Shown: positions 9,701 to 17,491 of the stretch, in pieces
How the letters are laid out: each line of letters starts with the position of its first letter
How positions within the stretch are numbered: position 1 is the first letter of the stretch
Source: Variovorax sp. OK212
GTDB lineage: Bacteria; Pseudomonadota; Gammaproteobacteria; Burkholderiales; Burkholderiaceae_C
NCBI RefSeq assembly: GCF_900112425.1
Contig: NZ_FOLP01000004.1
Location: forward strand, 558,001-622,000
Length of the DNA: 64,000 nt
Direction of reading: 5' to 3'
Position numbers and translations under genes: made by a program
The notes under the pieces: generated by a model
The model's database searches: none
Seen by the model: the letters and a program-made list of their open reading frames with translations, nothing else
What the model was told of the DNA's origin: nothing

Positions 9701-10329
9701 TCGTGCAGGGCAGCAAGCGCGACGTGCTCCCCGAGGACTTCGGCCAGATGTTCGGCCCCGGCGGCCTGATGGACGACTTCTTCCAGAAGCGGCTGGCCGC
9801 GCTGGTCGACACCAGCACCCGGCCGTGGCGCTACAAGCCCGTGGCCGAGCGCGGCGCCATCACCGCGCAGGCGCTGGCGCAGTTCGAGCGCGCCGCGCGC
9901 ATCAAGGAGATCTTCTTTCGCGGCGGCGGGCGCGGCCCGTCGATGCGGCTGGACTTCAAGCCGGTGGAGATGGACGCGGGCATCACGCAGTTCATCCTCG
10001 ACGTCGACGGCCAGCTCGTGAAGTACGCGCACGGGCCGGTGGTGCCGATGGCGGTGCAGTGGCCGGGGCCCAAGGGCAGCAACCAGGTGCGCATCCAGGT
10101 GAGCCCGCCGTCGACCACCGGCAGTTCGGGCGCGGCGGTGGACGGGCCCTGGGCGCTGTTCCGCGCGCTGGACGACGGGCAGCTCGAGGCGGGCGACGCG
10201 CCGGAGAAGTTCTTCATCACCTTCCAGGTGGGTGCGCGCAAGACGCGCTTCGAGGTGACGACGAACAGCGTGCAGCATCCGATCCGGTTGCGCGAGCTGC
10301 GGGAGTTTTCCTGTCCGGAGGGGCTGTGA
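6727..10329 (+). CDS. tssM: T6SS membrane-complex protein TssM (IcmF)
   Basis: A full-length 1200-residue TssM. Two transmembrane helices lie near residues 10-33 and 48-64. A cytoplasmic domain follows with Walker A GAPGAGKT at 147-154 and a B-like motif (AVLIDTAGRYTTQ). A third helix sits near 459-482, and the large periplasmic IcmF-related region runs to the end. It forms the inner-membrane trunk of the secretion channel with TssL and TssJ. The start overlaps the tssL stop by four bases and the stop overlaps the tagF start, indicating translational coupling. Compare the shortened paralogue at 53219-54412, in which the nucleotide-binding motifs are lost. Confidence 0.97.
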   Translation: MIKKIFGFLFSPLLLTLLALLIVALLIWWVGPLVKIGSLAPLESETVRAIVIGVIVLVVLLRALYRRWRARRASQHLTEGLMKAPAAKTGAPVNGEQQILDTRFSEAVATLKQMRLHAAGKKPGWRDWMSISGGSYLYDLPWYVFIGAPGAGKTTALVNSGLSFPLAEKFGPGAIRGVGGTRNCDWWFTDEAVLIDTAGRYTTQDSHQSEDKSAWEGFLGLLKKARPRRPLNGVFLTVSVADLLSQGPEARTQLAASIRARLLELDSKLTTRLPVYVLVTKSDLLYGFTDYFDDLGKEQRAQVFGFTLPADENVQLEEKGLSAAFHREFALLHNRVNDGLIARMQRETDGTRRAAIFGFPAQFGSIGSLLSDLLDQVFTGSRFAQPPWVRGVYFTSGTQEGSPIDRVMGSLARSFGIERAMLAPQKSSGRSYFLTALLREVVFPEQRLAGADVKLERRRHTLRVIGVTAMTLVTVGLLAAWGYSTLQNMNYLKSVEARVDPARQNLAALPARVQNLVEVAPVLQSLRDIWKTPDNRQGDEPLSMTLGLYQGDKLDAAAMLTHQRALNDAFLPQIAKRIEDQLRTAQKDNLEFTYEALKSYLMLYQPEHFDPEALKAWITLDWSRNLDRGIPEDQRKALEDQLDVLIAQGPPRSPLKMDENLVRSVRAVLASYPLEQRVFSRLKRQRATKDIPAFSVATATGPSGPLVFERISGKPLSDGVPGMFTYDGYHKRFQNEVTVLTGLLANEDPWVLGQDRSAADRLRDVAALGALTDRVRRLYLEEYVKQWEALLADVRLIRVSGLDKNIESARILSGVDSPLANFLRAVVKQTTLIPAADANKDVVSKATETVRNTRKGLEDLFGGDPGRQVAPGKRIESIVDDRFESLRRLVTAGGPNQPAPIDDALKLFNEVYVYLNAVDTAVKGRTSPPPGDVAGKLKSDAGRLPEPVRSMVENLSQAGAAQAQVAERGNLSQDLRPVAEFCARAIAGRYPFVQGSKRDVLPEDFGQMFGPGGLMDDFFQKRLAALVDTSTRPWRYKPVAERGAITAQALAQFERAARIKEIFFRGGGRGPSMRLDFKPVEMDAGITQFILDVDGQLVKYAHGPVVPMAVQWPGPKGSNQVRIQVSPPSTTGSSGAAVDGPWALFRALDDGQLEAGDAPEKFFITFQVGARKTRFEVTTNSVQHPIRLRELREFSCPEGL

Positions 10330-10976
10330 GCGTGGCTTCTTCTGTTTCCTCTTCTTCAGCGCTCTTTGCTTCGGCGGCGTTGCCGGGGTGGTTCGGCAAG
10401 TTGCCCGGCATGGGGGACTTTGCGCATCGGCGCCTGCCCGAGGGGTTTCGCTCGGTGTGGGATCAGTGGCTGCAGAGGGGGATGGTGCGGCTGCGGGACC
10501 TGCATGCGGACTGGACGGAGCGGTATCTGGAAGCGCCGATCTGGTGCTTTGCGCTCGGGGCCCGTGTGGTGGGCGACGGTGCGTGGATTGGGGTGTTGAT
10601 GCCTTCTGTCGACGGGGTGGGGCGGTACTTTCCGTTCACGCTGGCGGTCGAGCTGGATTCGTCCGTCGGGACCGAGCTTCGCGGGGAGGCGCTGGTTGCG
10701 GCGCTGCAGTGGTGGGCTCGGGGGATTCAGGCTGCGCTTGAAGGGCTCGAGGGAGATCTGGATGCGCTGCGGTTCGATGCGGTGCTGCAGCGGTTGTTTG
10801 TGGCCTGTACGGCGGGCGATGGGAGCGTTGTCGAGTCGCTTGATTTGCCGGCGGCGGGGGCTTCTCTTTGGCTGGGTGATCCTGCGGTTGCTGAAGGGAT
10901 TCGGATGCCGAGCGTCGGGTTGCCTGTGGATGCGCAGTTTGATGCCTTGTTTCTTGGCTTTGCGGAGGAGGGGTGA
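10326..10976 (+). CDS. tagF: T6SS-associated protein TagF
   Basis: A 216-residue TagF/ImpM-family protein, recognised from GWFGKLPGMGDFAHRRLP at residues 21-38 and the W-rich core. In characterised threonine-phosphorylation systems TagF is a post-translational repressor acting with TagH; here that role is inferred from family and from the presence of tagH, pppA and a kinase. The start is a GTG overlapping the tssM stop (GTGA) with a GGAGGGG site just upstream. It ends the first gene block; a long inverted repeat follows immediately. Confidence 0.9.
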   Translation: MSVASSVSSSSALFASAALPGWFGKLPGMGDFAHRRLPEGFRSVWDQWLQRGMVRLRDLHADWTERYLEAPIWCFALGARVVGDGAWIGVLMPSVDGVGRYFPFTLAVELDSSVGTELRGEALVAALQWWARGIQAALEGLEGDLDALRFDAVLQRLFVACTAGDGSVVESLDLPAAGASLWLGDPAVAEGIRMPSVGLPVDAQFDALFLGFAEEG

Positions 10977-11007
10977 AATGAGCTTCTTCTCCTGTCTTGC
11001 TTTCCGA

Positions 11008-11554
11008 GGCCGGGTCTCGCCCCGGCAGGCGACTCACTTTCTTTTGCTTCGCCAAAAGAAAGTAAGCAAAGAAAAGGCGACCCTGCTGTCTGCGTCCCTT
11101 CGCTTCGCTACGGGCAATCTGCGGTGCTCACGTTTCGCGGGGTCTCGCAGAACTCGCTTCGCTCAAACAGCTGCGAGCCCTTGTCCGCGAAACGCTCCGC
11201 TCCTCGGCACAGCCAGAAGGGCTTGGGGAGCGGAAACCGAACACGCCATCACTTCGCTCGGCACGAACGGCTGCAGGCGCGTAGCGCCTGCAGCCGCATG
11301 GGGGCCGAGCGTAGCGATGGCCTGTGTGGTTTCTCCTCCCCTCTGGCTGCGCCGAGGAGCGGAGCGTTTCGCGGATCAGGGCCCACCCTTGTTTGAGCGA
11401 AGCGAGTTTGGGTGGGACCCCGCGAAACGTGAGCACCGCAGGTTGCCCCGTAGCGAAGCGCAGGGGTCGCAGACAGTGGGGTCGCCTTTCTTTTGCCTAC
11501 GTTTCTTTGGCGAAGCAAAGAAAAGTAGGTCGCCTGCCGGGGCGAGACCCGGCC
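11008..11554. repeat. 547-bp imperfect palindrome (long inverted repeat)
   Basis: The left arm (11008-11268) and the reverse complement of the right arm (11296-11554) can be aligned nearly end to end. Shared blocks include GGCCGGGTCTCGCCCCGGCA at the outer ends, TGCGGTGCTCACGTTTCGCG, and CGCGAAACGCTCCGCTCCTC. The centre is a perfect palindrome of two 12-base arms around GTA (11269-11295). The left arm also contains a perfect 11-bp hairpin (11036-11046 with 11053-11063), and a similar hairpin is in the right arm. Open frames here are shadows of the palindrome. It separates tagF from the kinase gene and could terminate or attenuate transcription; a non-autonomous mobile element is another possibility. 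Confidence 0.85.
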
Positions 11555-11600
11555 CCGGAACAAAAAACGATTGCAGCGTCCAAAAAGAAGGAGCCCGTCC

Positions 11601-13532
11601 ATGACCGACTCCCCTCCAGAAGACGACCGCACCCGCGTCATGCCCAAGACGCCCCAGCCAACGACAACCGGCGACACCTCCGCCACGGTCATCACCGTCG
11701 GAGCGCCCGTCACCGCCCCCGCCACCGGCACAACGGAAGCCGGCCTCCTCCCCGTAGCCAGCCGCCTCGCAGAATTCGAAGTCACCCGCGTCATAGGCCA
11801 AGGCGGCTTCGGCGTCGTCTACGAAGCCTGGGACCACACGCTCGAGCGCGTCGTCGCCATCAAGGAATATCTCCCGACCTCCTTGTCGACAAGACAACAG
11901 GACGGCACCGTCGTCCCCTTGTCCGAACGGCACAGGGAAACCTTCGACCTCGGCATGCGCAGCTTCATCAACGAAGCCCGCCTGCTCGCCCAGTTCGACC
12001 ACCCGTCGCTGCTCAAGGTCTACCGCTTCTGGCAGGAAAAGGGCACCACCTACATGGTCATGCCCTTCTACCGGGGCGAGACGTTGAGGGAGGCACTGGT
12101 GGCCATCCCCGCGGGCGTGGACGAAGCCTGGCTCCTCCGCATCATGGACGGCATCACGCAGGCGCTGGCGGTGATGCACAACGCCCATTGCTACCACCGC
12201 GACATCGCCCCCGACAACATCATCCTGCTCGAAGGCTCGGGCCGCCCGGTGGTGCTCGACTTCGGCGCCGCGCGCCGCGTGATCACCGACAAGACGCAGG
12301 CCATCACCGTCATCCTCAAGCCCGGCTACGCGCCCATCGAGCAGTACGCCGAGATGCCCGACATGTCGCAGGGCGCGTGGACCGACGTCTACGCGCTGGC
12401 CGCGGTGATGCACGTGGCCGTGTGCGGCCGCGCGCCGCCGCCCTCGGTGGCGCGCCTGCTGTCCGACAGCTACGTGCCGCTCGCGGGCAACGAGATCCTG
12501 CGCGAGCGCTACAGCACGCGCCTGCTCGAGGCGATCGACGCGGGCCTCGGCGTGCGGCCCGAGCAGCGGCCGCAGTCGATGGGCGAGTTGCGCGACGCGC
12601 TCGGCCTCGAGGTGGGCCACAGCATCGCGCCGACACCGCGCACGCAGCCGCCGCGCAGCGCCGGCACGGCCAATGCCGACGCGGCCACGGTCATCGCCGG
12701 TGTCGACAAAGCCACCAGCAAGGGCGCCGGTAAAGCGCAGCCAGCGCCCGATGCCGGCAAGGGCAAGGGCAAGGGCAGCAAGACCGTCGTCGCCCTCGCA
12801 TCGATCGCCGTGCTCGCCGCCGCAGCCGGTGGCGGCTGGTGGTGGCTGCAGGGCCGCGCGGGCAGCAACGAAGCGGACACCGGCACCCGGCAGGCCACCA
12901 CCACGACAACGAGAACGACAACGACAACGACCGCGACCGCGACGCCCGCTCCGCCACCCGACACCAAGGTGGCAGAGACACAGCCGCCACCGCCTCCACC
13001 ACCGCCGCCCGCACCCGCGCCGCGCACCCCCACCGAATCCATCCAGTCCCTCGCCGCCGGCGCCGCGCCCGGCTTCGACGTGACGGCCGCGCCGAAGAAG
13101 CCGGAGGTGGCCATCGGCAAGGACCGCCTGGCCTTCGAGGTCCGCAGCAAGCGCGAGGGCTTCGTCTACGTGTTCCTGCTGTCCAGCGGCGGCGAGATGT
13201 TCCTGCTGTTCCCCAACCTGCTGGACAAGTACAACAAGATCACCGCCGGCGGCGCGCTCTCGCTGCCGCGCGCCTCGTGGCCGATGGACGCGGGCGGGCC
13301 CGCCGGCACCGACCAGTTCGCGGTGCTCGTGAGCGAGCATGAGCGCGACTTCAGCGCCGCCGGCGTGCAGAACGACGGCGTGTTCCCCGTGTTCCCGCTG
13401 CCGGTGCTGGCCGCGCTGGAGGCCACGCGCGGCACCGGGCCGTCGCCGCTCCTGGGCAAGCCCGTGTGCGCGCCCAACACCCCGTGCAACGACGCCTATG
13501 GCGTCGCCAATTTCAAAATCGTCGAGAAGTAA
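11601..13532 (+). CDS. membrane-anchored Ser/Thr protein kinase with C-terminal DUF4384-like domain
   Basis: A 643-residue protein. The N-terminal kinase domain spans about residues 58-350: glycine loop IGQGGFGVVYE, lysine AIKE at 88, catalytic HRDIAPDN at 199-206 and DFG at 220-222, so the active site looks complete. A Lys/Gly linker, one transmembrane helix at about 395-416 and Thr- and Pro-rich low-complexity stretches follow. The periplasmic C-terminal domain resembles DUF4384 (FVYVFLLSSGGEMFLLFPN). The layout suggests a sensor kinase reading the envelope. In T6SS loci the analogous kinase PpkA phosphorylates the FHA protein, and tagH and pppA are present here; that link is inferred. AAGGAG precedes the ATG. 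Confidence 0.9.
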   Translation: MTDSPPEDDRTRVMPKTPQPTTTGDTSATVITVGAPVTAPATGTTEAGLLPVASRLAEFEVTRVIGQGGFGVVYEAWDHTLERVVAIKEYLPTSLSTRQQDGTVVPLSERHRETFDLGMRSFINEARLLAQFDHPSLLKVYRFWQEKGTTYMVMPFYRGETLREALVAIPAGVDEAWLLRIMDGITQALAVMHNAHCYHRDIAPDNIILLEGSGRPVVLDFGAARRVITDKTQAITVILKPGYAPIEQYAEMPDMSQGAWTDVYALAAVMHVAVCGRAPPPSVARLLSDSYVPLAGNEILRERYSTRLLEAIDAGLGVRPEQRPQSMGELRDALGLEVGHSIAPTPRTQPPRSAGTANADAATVIAGVDKATSKGAGKAQPAPDAGKGKGKGSKTVVALASIAVLAAAAGGGWWWLQGRAGSNEADTGTRQATTTTTRTTTTTTATATPAPPPDTKVAETQPPPPPPPPPAPAPRTPTESIQSLAAGAAPGFDVTAAPKKPEVAIGKDRLAFEVRSKREGFVYVFLLSSGGEMFLLFPNLLDKYNKITAGGALSLPRASWPMDAGGPAGTDQFAVLVSEHERDFSAAGVQNDGVFPVFPLPVLAALEATRGTGPSPLLGKPVCAPNTPCNDAYGVANFKIVEK

Positions 13533-13587
13533 TCGTCTGTAGAGCGCCGGCCCGCGCGCCGCCCCTTTTCCGGACAAGGAGACTTTC

Positions 13588-15198
13588 ATGACCGCCTCAT
13601 CCTCGCCGCTGCAGCCGCAGTTCCACGCCATCGCGCTTCGCTGGGCCGTGGCGGCCGCCGCCGCCTCGCTCGCGGGCTGCGCCGTGCCGCCGCCGGCTTC
13701 GACCGGCACCGCCGCCGCCGCGCCCGACACCACGGCCGCCACGCCGCGCACACCGCCGCCGGCCGGCGCCAGCGTGGCCGGCCAGGCGCGCACCTTCTCC
13801 ACGCAGCTCGCCACCTACACCTCGGTGAGCTTCGACGCGGTGCCGGGCTGGGCACGCGACGACTTCTCCGAGAGCTGGCCCGCCTTTCTCGGCAGCTGCA
13901 AGGTGCTCACCGGTCGCGGCGCCGAATGGAAGGACGTGTGCGCCCGCGCGCTGCGCGTGGACGGCAAGAACACCAACACCATCCGGGGCTTCTTCGAAAG
14001 CGAGTTCTCGGCCTACCAGATCCGCGACGACGACCGCCGGCCCGATGGCGTGGTCACCGGCTACTTCGAGCCCGAGATCGCGGGCGCCCGCCAGTACGGC
14101 GCGCCGTTCATCTACCCCGTGTACGGCCAGCCGGAAGACATGCTGTTCGCCGACGCGCGCAAGCTGCCCGCGGGCAACGGCACGGTGGCCGCGCGCGTGG
14201 AAGGCCGCAACGTGGTGGTGCAGACCGGGCTGAGCACGCGCGACATGGGCGCGCCGGGGCTCTACGCGCTCGACCTCTCGGGCATCGCGCGCGACACGCT
14301 CGACCGCAAGGTGCGCCTGCGGGTCGAGGGCAAGCAGCTGCTGCCGTACTACACGCGCGAGGAGATCGAGACCAAGGGCGCGCCCAACGCCAAGGTGCTG
14401 GCCTTCGTGAGCAGCGCCACCGCGCTGTACGAGATGCAGATCCAGGGCTCGGGCCGCATCAAGCTGGCCAGCGGCGAGATCATTCGCGTGGCCTACGCCG
14501 AGCAGAACGGCCAGCCCTTCCGCCCGACGCTGGCGCAGGCCGCCAATGGCAAGCCGCGCAGTCCGGTGAAGGTGCGCGGCTCGTCCATCGAGCTGCAGCT
14601 GGACGACGGCGACGACGACGATGCCGGCGCGGCCGGTGCTGTCGACAGCGGCGCCATCCGCACGCGCGGCTTCACGCTCGCGCGGCCCGCGGCCAGCGGG
14701 CCGGTGGTGGTGCCGGGGCGGCGCGCGGCCGGCGGGGCCGGTGGGGTGATGGGCTCGGGCATCAAGGACCCGAGCTACGTGTTCTTCAAGGAAGCCACCT
14801 CGCCCGTCGGCGGGCCGGTGGGCGCGTTCGGCGTGCCGCTGTCGGCGGGGCGCTCCATTGCGGTCGATCCGCGCAGCACGCCGCTGGGCTATCCGGTGTT
14901 CGTGTCGACGCGCACGCCCGGCAGCGGCGCGCCCATGCAGCGCCTGACCATCGCGCAGGACACCGGCGGCGCCATCCGCGGCGCGGTGCGGGCCGACTAT
15001 TTCTTCGGCAACGGCCAGCAGGCCGCGACCAACGCGCGCCGCATGAAGGAGCGCGGCCAGCTGTGGATCCTGTTGCCGCGCGGCCTGGCCGTGGCGCAGG
15101 CGGCGGCATCGTCGACCATCCGCACGCGCGGCGGCCCGGTGGGCGCGGACCTGCCGCAGTGCCTGGTGCCTTCCGAAGGCAGCTGCGTCGACGACTGA
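13588..15198 (+). CDS. mltA: MltA-family lytic transglycosylase, lipoprotein
   Basis: A 536-residue protein with a lipoprotein signal (lipobox LAGC, Cys31), a Pro/Ala-rich spacer, an MltA domain (GYFEPEIAGAR; EMQIQGSGRIKL) and a C-terminal 3D domain (AQDTGGAIRGAVRADYFFG) with the conserved Asp residues. MltA enzymes cut the peptidoglycan glycan strand to form 1,6-anhydromuropeptides from the outer membrane. An insert rich in Asp and Gly (about residues 330-390) separates the two domains and looks lineage-specific. Its place in the T6SS operon suggests local wall remodelling for assembly of the trans-envelope complex. AAGGAG lies upstream. Confidence 0.9.
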   Translation: MTASSSPLQPQFHAIALRWAVAAAAASLAGCAVPPPASTGTAAAAPDTTAATPRTPPPAGASVAGQARTFSTQLATYTSVSFDAVPGWARDDFSESWPAFLGSCKVLTGRGAEWKDVCARALRVDGKNTNTIRGFFESEFSAYQIRDDDRRPDGVVTGYFEPEIAGARQYGAPFIYPVYGQPEDMLFADARKLPAGNGTVAARVEGRNVVVQTGLSTRDMGAPGLYALDLSGIARDTLDRKVRLRVEGKQLLPYYTREEIETKGAPNAKVLAFVSSATALYEMQIQGSGRIKLASGEIIRVAYAEQNGQPFRPTLAQAANGKPRSPVKVRGSSIELQLDDGDDDDAGAAGAVDSGAIRTRGFTLARPAASGPVVVPGRRAAGGAGGVMGSGIKDPSYVFFKEATSPVGGPVGAFGVPLSAGRSIAVDPRSTPLGYPVFVSTRTPGSGAPMQRLTIAQDTGGAIRGAVRADYFFGNGQQAATNARRMKERGQLWILLPRGLAVAQAAASSTIRTRGGPVGADLPQCLVPSEGSCVDD

Positions 15199-15221
15199 CC
15201 GATCGGGCGCCTCGACCTTCC

Positions 15222-15971
15222 ATGCAGGAAACGCTGTCGTCCGCGCAAAGCAGCGAGCTCGTCCGCCTCTGGCGGCGCCGGCAGACGCTGTCCCCGAACG
15301 ACATGGGCGCCATGTACCGCATCGTGGGCGATGCGCTGGTGGCCTGCAACCCGCCCGAGCTGCAGGTGCTCGGCGAAGGCCGCCAGGAGCTGGTGGCGCA
15401 GTTCATCTACGTGAAGGTGCTGCGGCTCGACGCCGACCCCGACGAGGCCGAAGAGCGCGCGGGCCACAGCGCGCCTTCGACGGCCTTTGCGCTGTGCGCT
15501 TACTTTCGCCGCTACCTCATCGACTGCACGCGCGCGAGCGCGTTCCGCCGCAAGCTGTCCATCGGCGATCAGGTCACCGAGGCCCAGCTCGAGGACGCGG
15601 TCGGCGCCGACGAAGACCTCGACGGCTGCCTGGCCGAGCACGGCCTGAGCGCGCAGCGCGTGCAGCTGGCCGCGCGCGCCTTCATCGCCGAGCTGCCCGA
15701 GCCCGAGCGGCTGCTGCTGTGCGAGGGCTTCGGCAAGGAGGCCGAGGGCGGGCTGTCGGGCATCGCCTCGCGCCACGCTATTGCGTCGTACCACTACCGC
15801 GCGGGGCGCCTGGGCCTCGTGCACAAGCGCGAGGGGCTCACGGCGGACTACGCCCGGACCCGGCTCGGCGGCTGGATCCAGCAGACGCTGGGCATCGCCA
15901 TCGAGCCCGGCAACATGGCCGCGATCCTGCAGGTTTTCAAAATCCTGGGGGCTGAAGCGTCTTATGCCTGA
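15222..15971 (+). CDS. sigma-factor-like protein of the T6SS locus
   Basis: A 249-residue soluble protein with an arrangement like a small sigma-70 family factor. There is an N-terminal helical region (MYRIVGDALVACNP, YFRRYLIDCTRASAFRRKL) and a C-terminal part where a region-4-like helix-turn-helix would be expected (ELPEPERLLLCEGFGKEAEGGLSGIASRHAIASYHYRAGRLGL). Similarity to any named family is not certain; I have no motif proving RNA-polymerase binding. It follows the transglycosylase by 23 bases. The next gene is a single-pass membrane protein, which would fit a membrane-held regulator, but that is inference. Confidence 0.55.
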   Translation: MQETLSSAQSSELVRLWRRRQTLSPNDMGAMYRIVGDALVACNPPELQVLGEGRQELVAQFIYVKVLRLDADPDEAEERAGHSAPSTAFALCAYFRRYLIDCTRASAFRRKLSIGDQVTEAQLEDAVGADEDLDGCLAEHGLSAQRVQLAARAFIAELPEPERLLLCEGFGKEAEGGLSGIASRHAIASYHYRAGRLGLVHKREGLTADYARTRLGGWIQQTLGIAIEPGNMAAILQVFKILGAEASYA

Positions 15972-15998
15972 AGACATAGCCATTCAGGAACAGACGCC

Positions 15999-17210
15999 AT
16001 GACCACCGACCTCTGGCCCCCGCTCAGCGTGATTCGCCAAGCGCTCGAAACCCGCGCGCCAGAAACCCGCGCGCCCGTGCCCGACGCCGACGTGGCGAAC
16101 GACGCCCCGGGCCAGACGGCCGTCGTGGCCATGCCCGGTTCGGCCGCCGGAACGGGCGTCGAACCCGCAGCGCCGGGCGCGCCGCCGCACGACCTGCTGC
16201 TGCCCCTCACCGAGCTGGCCCGGCGCCGCGAGGCGGTTGCCCAGCGCGCCTTTCCGGCCCGCTGGGCGCCGGGCCGCCTCGTCAGCGTGGTGCACGAGGG
16301 GCGGCTGCTCGGCGTGCTGCTCGACCGCTGCATCCACGGCGAGCTCTGGCAGGGCTGGATGGCCGCGGGCGAGCCCGACTGGGCCAGCGCCTTCGACGTG
16401 CTGCTGGAGCCCGGCGACGAGCCCTTCGAACCGATGTTCGGCGTGATCCAGGCGTGGAACGTGCTCACGCTCGAGCCCAGCCCGCAGCTGTGCGCGCGCG
16501 TGCTCGGCGAGGTGTCGGCCACGCGGCTGGCCGCGATCCGCGCGGTGCACGACGAATGGGCCGCGCACGCCACGCTGGCCATCGCGCCCGAGCCCGGCCA
16601 CATCGCGCTGCGCAGCGTGGGCGGCGTGTTCTCGGTGCTGTCGGGCACGCCGCTGGGCCCGCAGGATCCGCGCACCGACTACCAGGCGCTGTACCGCGAC
16701 GCCGGCCTGCAGCTGGGCCGGGCGCTGGTGGCGCCACAGGCCGATGCGGGAGATGCGGCCGATGCGGCCGATGCAGCCGATGCCTCGCCGTCGCCGCGTG
16801 CGCGGCCGCAGGCCGGGCCCGAGGGCGGCTGGTGGGGCAGCATCCGCCGCTGGTTCGGCGCCGAGGGCTGGGCGCGCCCGGCCTTCGCGGTGCTGGCGCT
16901 GTGCGTGGTGATCCAGAACGTCGGCCTGCTCGGCGGGCGCGACGCGGCCGAAGACGACGACGTGCGCTTTCGCGCCGTGCCCACGGCACCCGCACCGACG
17001 CGCGCCGACCTGGTCGTGCGCTGGAAGGCGGGTGTGCGCATGGACGAGGCCGACCGGCTGCTGCAGTCGATCTCGGCCGACGTGGTGGGCGGACCGGGCG
17101 GCAACGGCGCATGGCGCCTGCGCGTGCCGGAGCCGGTGGACGCGCTGGCGGTGCTGGCGGCCTCGCCGCTGGTCGAGTCGGCGGGTCCCGCAACGGAGCA
17201 GCGGCCATGA
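15999..17210 (+). CDS. membrane protein of unknown function
   Basis: A 403-residue protein not assigned to a family. A disordered Ala/Pro/Arg-rich N-terminus precedes a soluble domain (about 65-245) containing WQGWMAAGEPDWASAFDVLL. A low-complexity run of D-A-A repeats (about 248-265) follows, then a hydrophobic segment at about 290-312 and a C-terminal, probably periplasmic, domain of ~75 residues (TRADLVVRWKAGVRMDEADRLL) that recalls short peptidase-inhibitor/propeptide-like folds. It begins 27 bases after the sigma-like gene and its stop overlaps an ATG at 17207. Cytoplasmic-to-periplasmic signalling for the sigma-like neighbour is a hypothesis. Confidence 0.7.
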   Translation: MTTDLWPPLSVIRQALETRAPETRAPVPDADVANDAPGQTAVVAMPGSAAGTGVEPAAPGAPPHDLLLPLTELARRREAVAQRAFPARWAPGRLVSVVHEGRLLGVLLDRCIHGELWQGWMAAGEPDWASAFDVLLEPGDEPFEPMFGVIQAWNVLTLEPSPQLCARVLGEVSATRLAAIRAVHDEWAAHATLAIAPEPGHIALRSVGGVFSVLSGTPLGPQDPRTDYQALYRDAGLQLGRALVAPQADAGDAADAADAADASPSPRARPQAGPEGGWWGSIRRWFGAEGWARPAFAVLALCVVIQNVGLLGGRDAAEDDDVRFRAVPTAPAPTRADLVVRWKAGVRMDEADRLLQSISADVVGGPGGNGAWRLRVPEPVDALAVLAASPLVESAGPATEQRP

Positions 17211-17229
17211 GGCGCGCCGCGCTGTATCG

Positions 17230-17470
17230 GTCTTTCTCGCTGTCCTTCCAGGGGGGAACGGGGGAGGGGGCAAGCGGCGCATTCGACAGGCGCTCTGCCT
17301 GCCCCCATCCCGGCCTTCCCCCAGAGGGGGAAGGCGCAGAGGCAACACGGGGCTTCGGGACTTGCTCCCTCCCCTCCCGGGGGAGGGCTGGGGTGGGGGC
17401 AAGCGGCGTATCCATCGGGCGCACTGCCTGCCCCCATCGCAGCCTTCCCCCAAAGGGCCAAGGAGCAAGG
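17230..17470 (+). repeat. two degenerate copies of a GC-rich intergenic repeat before the caspase gene
   Basis: Two related ~120-base units lie in tandem. Each has a G-rich block, then GGGGGCAAGCGGCGTATC-type sequence, then CTGCCTGCCCCCAT, then CTTCCCCCA followed by an AAGG-type end. Each unit contains short inverted G/C runs of the sort found in many Burkholderiales intergenic regions. The stretch happens to be open in the frame of the caspase gene, so a start at 17207 would translate it as low-complexity sequence ahead of the signal peptide. Confidence 0.65.
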
Positions 17471-17491
17471 CAACTGCGCCTTTTGCAGGCC

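Noticed and set aside
6679..10278. A minus-strand frame of ~1200 codons antisense to tssM.
   Set aside because: Composition is that of a GC-rich shadow of tssM; no domain can be recognised.
10980..11604. Plus- and minus-strand frames in the region between tagF and the kinase gene.
   Set aside because: They encode each other's reverse palindrome, end irregularly and show no family; the DNA is better explained as one long inverted repeat.
11376..13814. A minus-strand frame of ~800 codons antisense to the kinase gene.
   Set aside because: Low-complexity Gly/Arg/Val sequence that mirrors the kinase reading frame and the palindrome.
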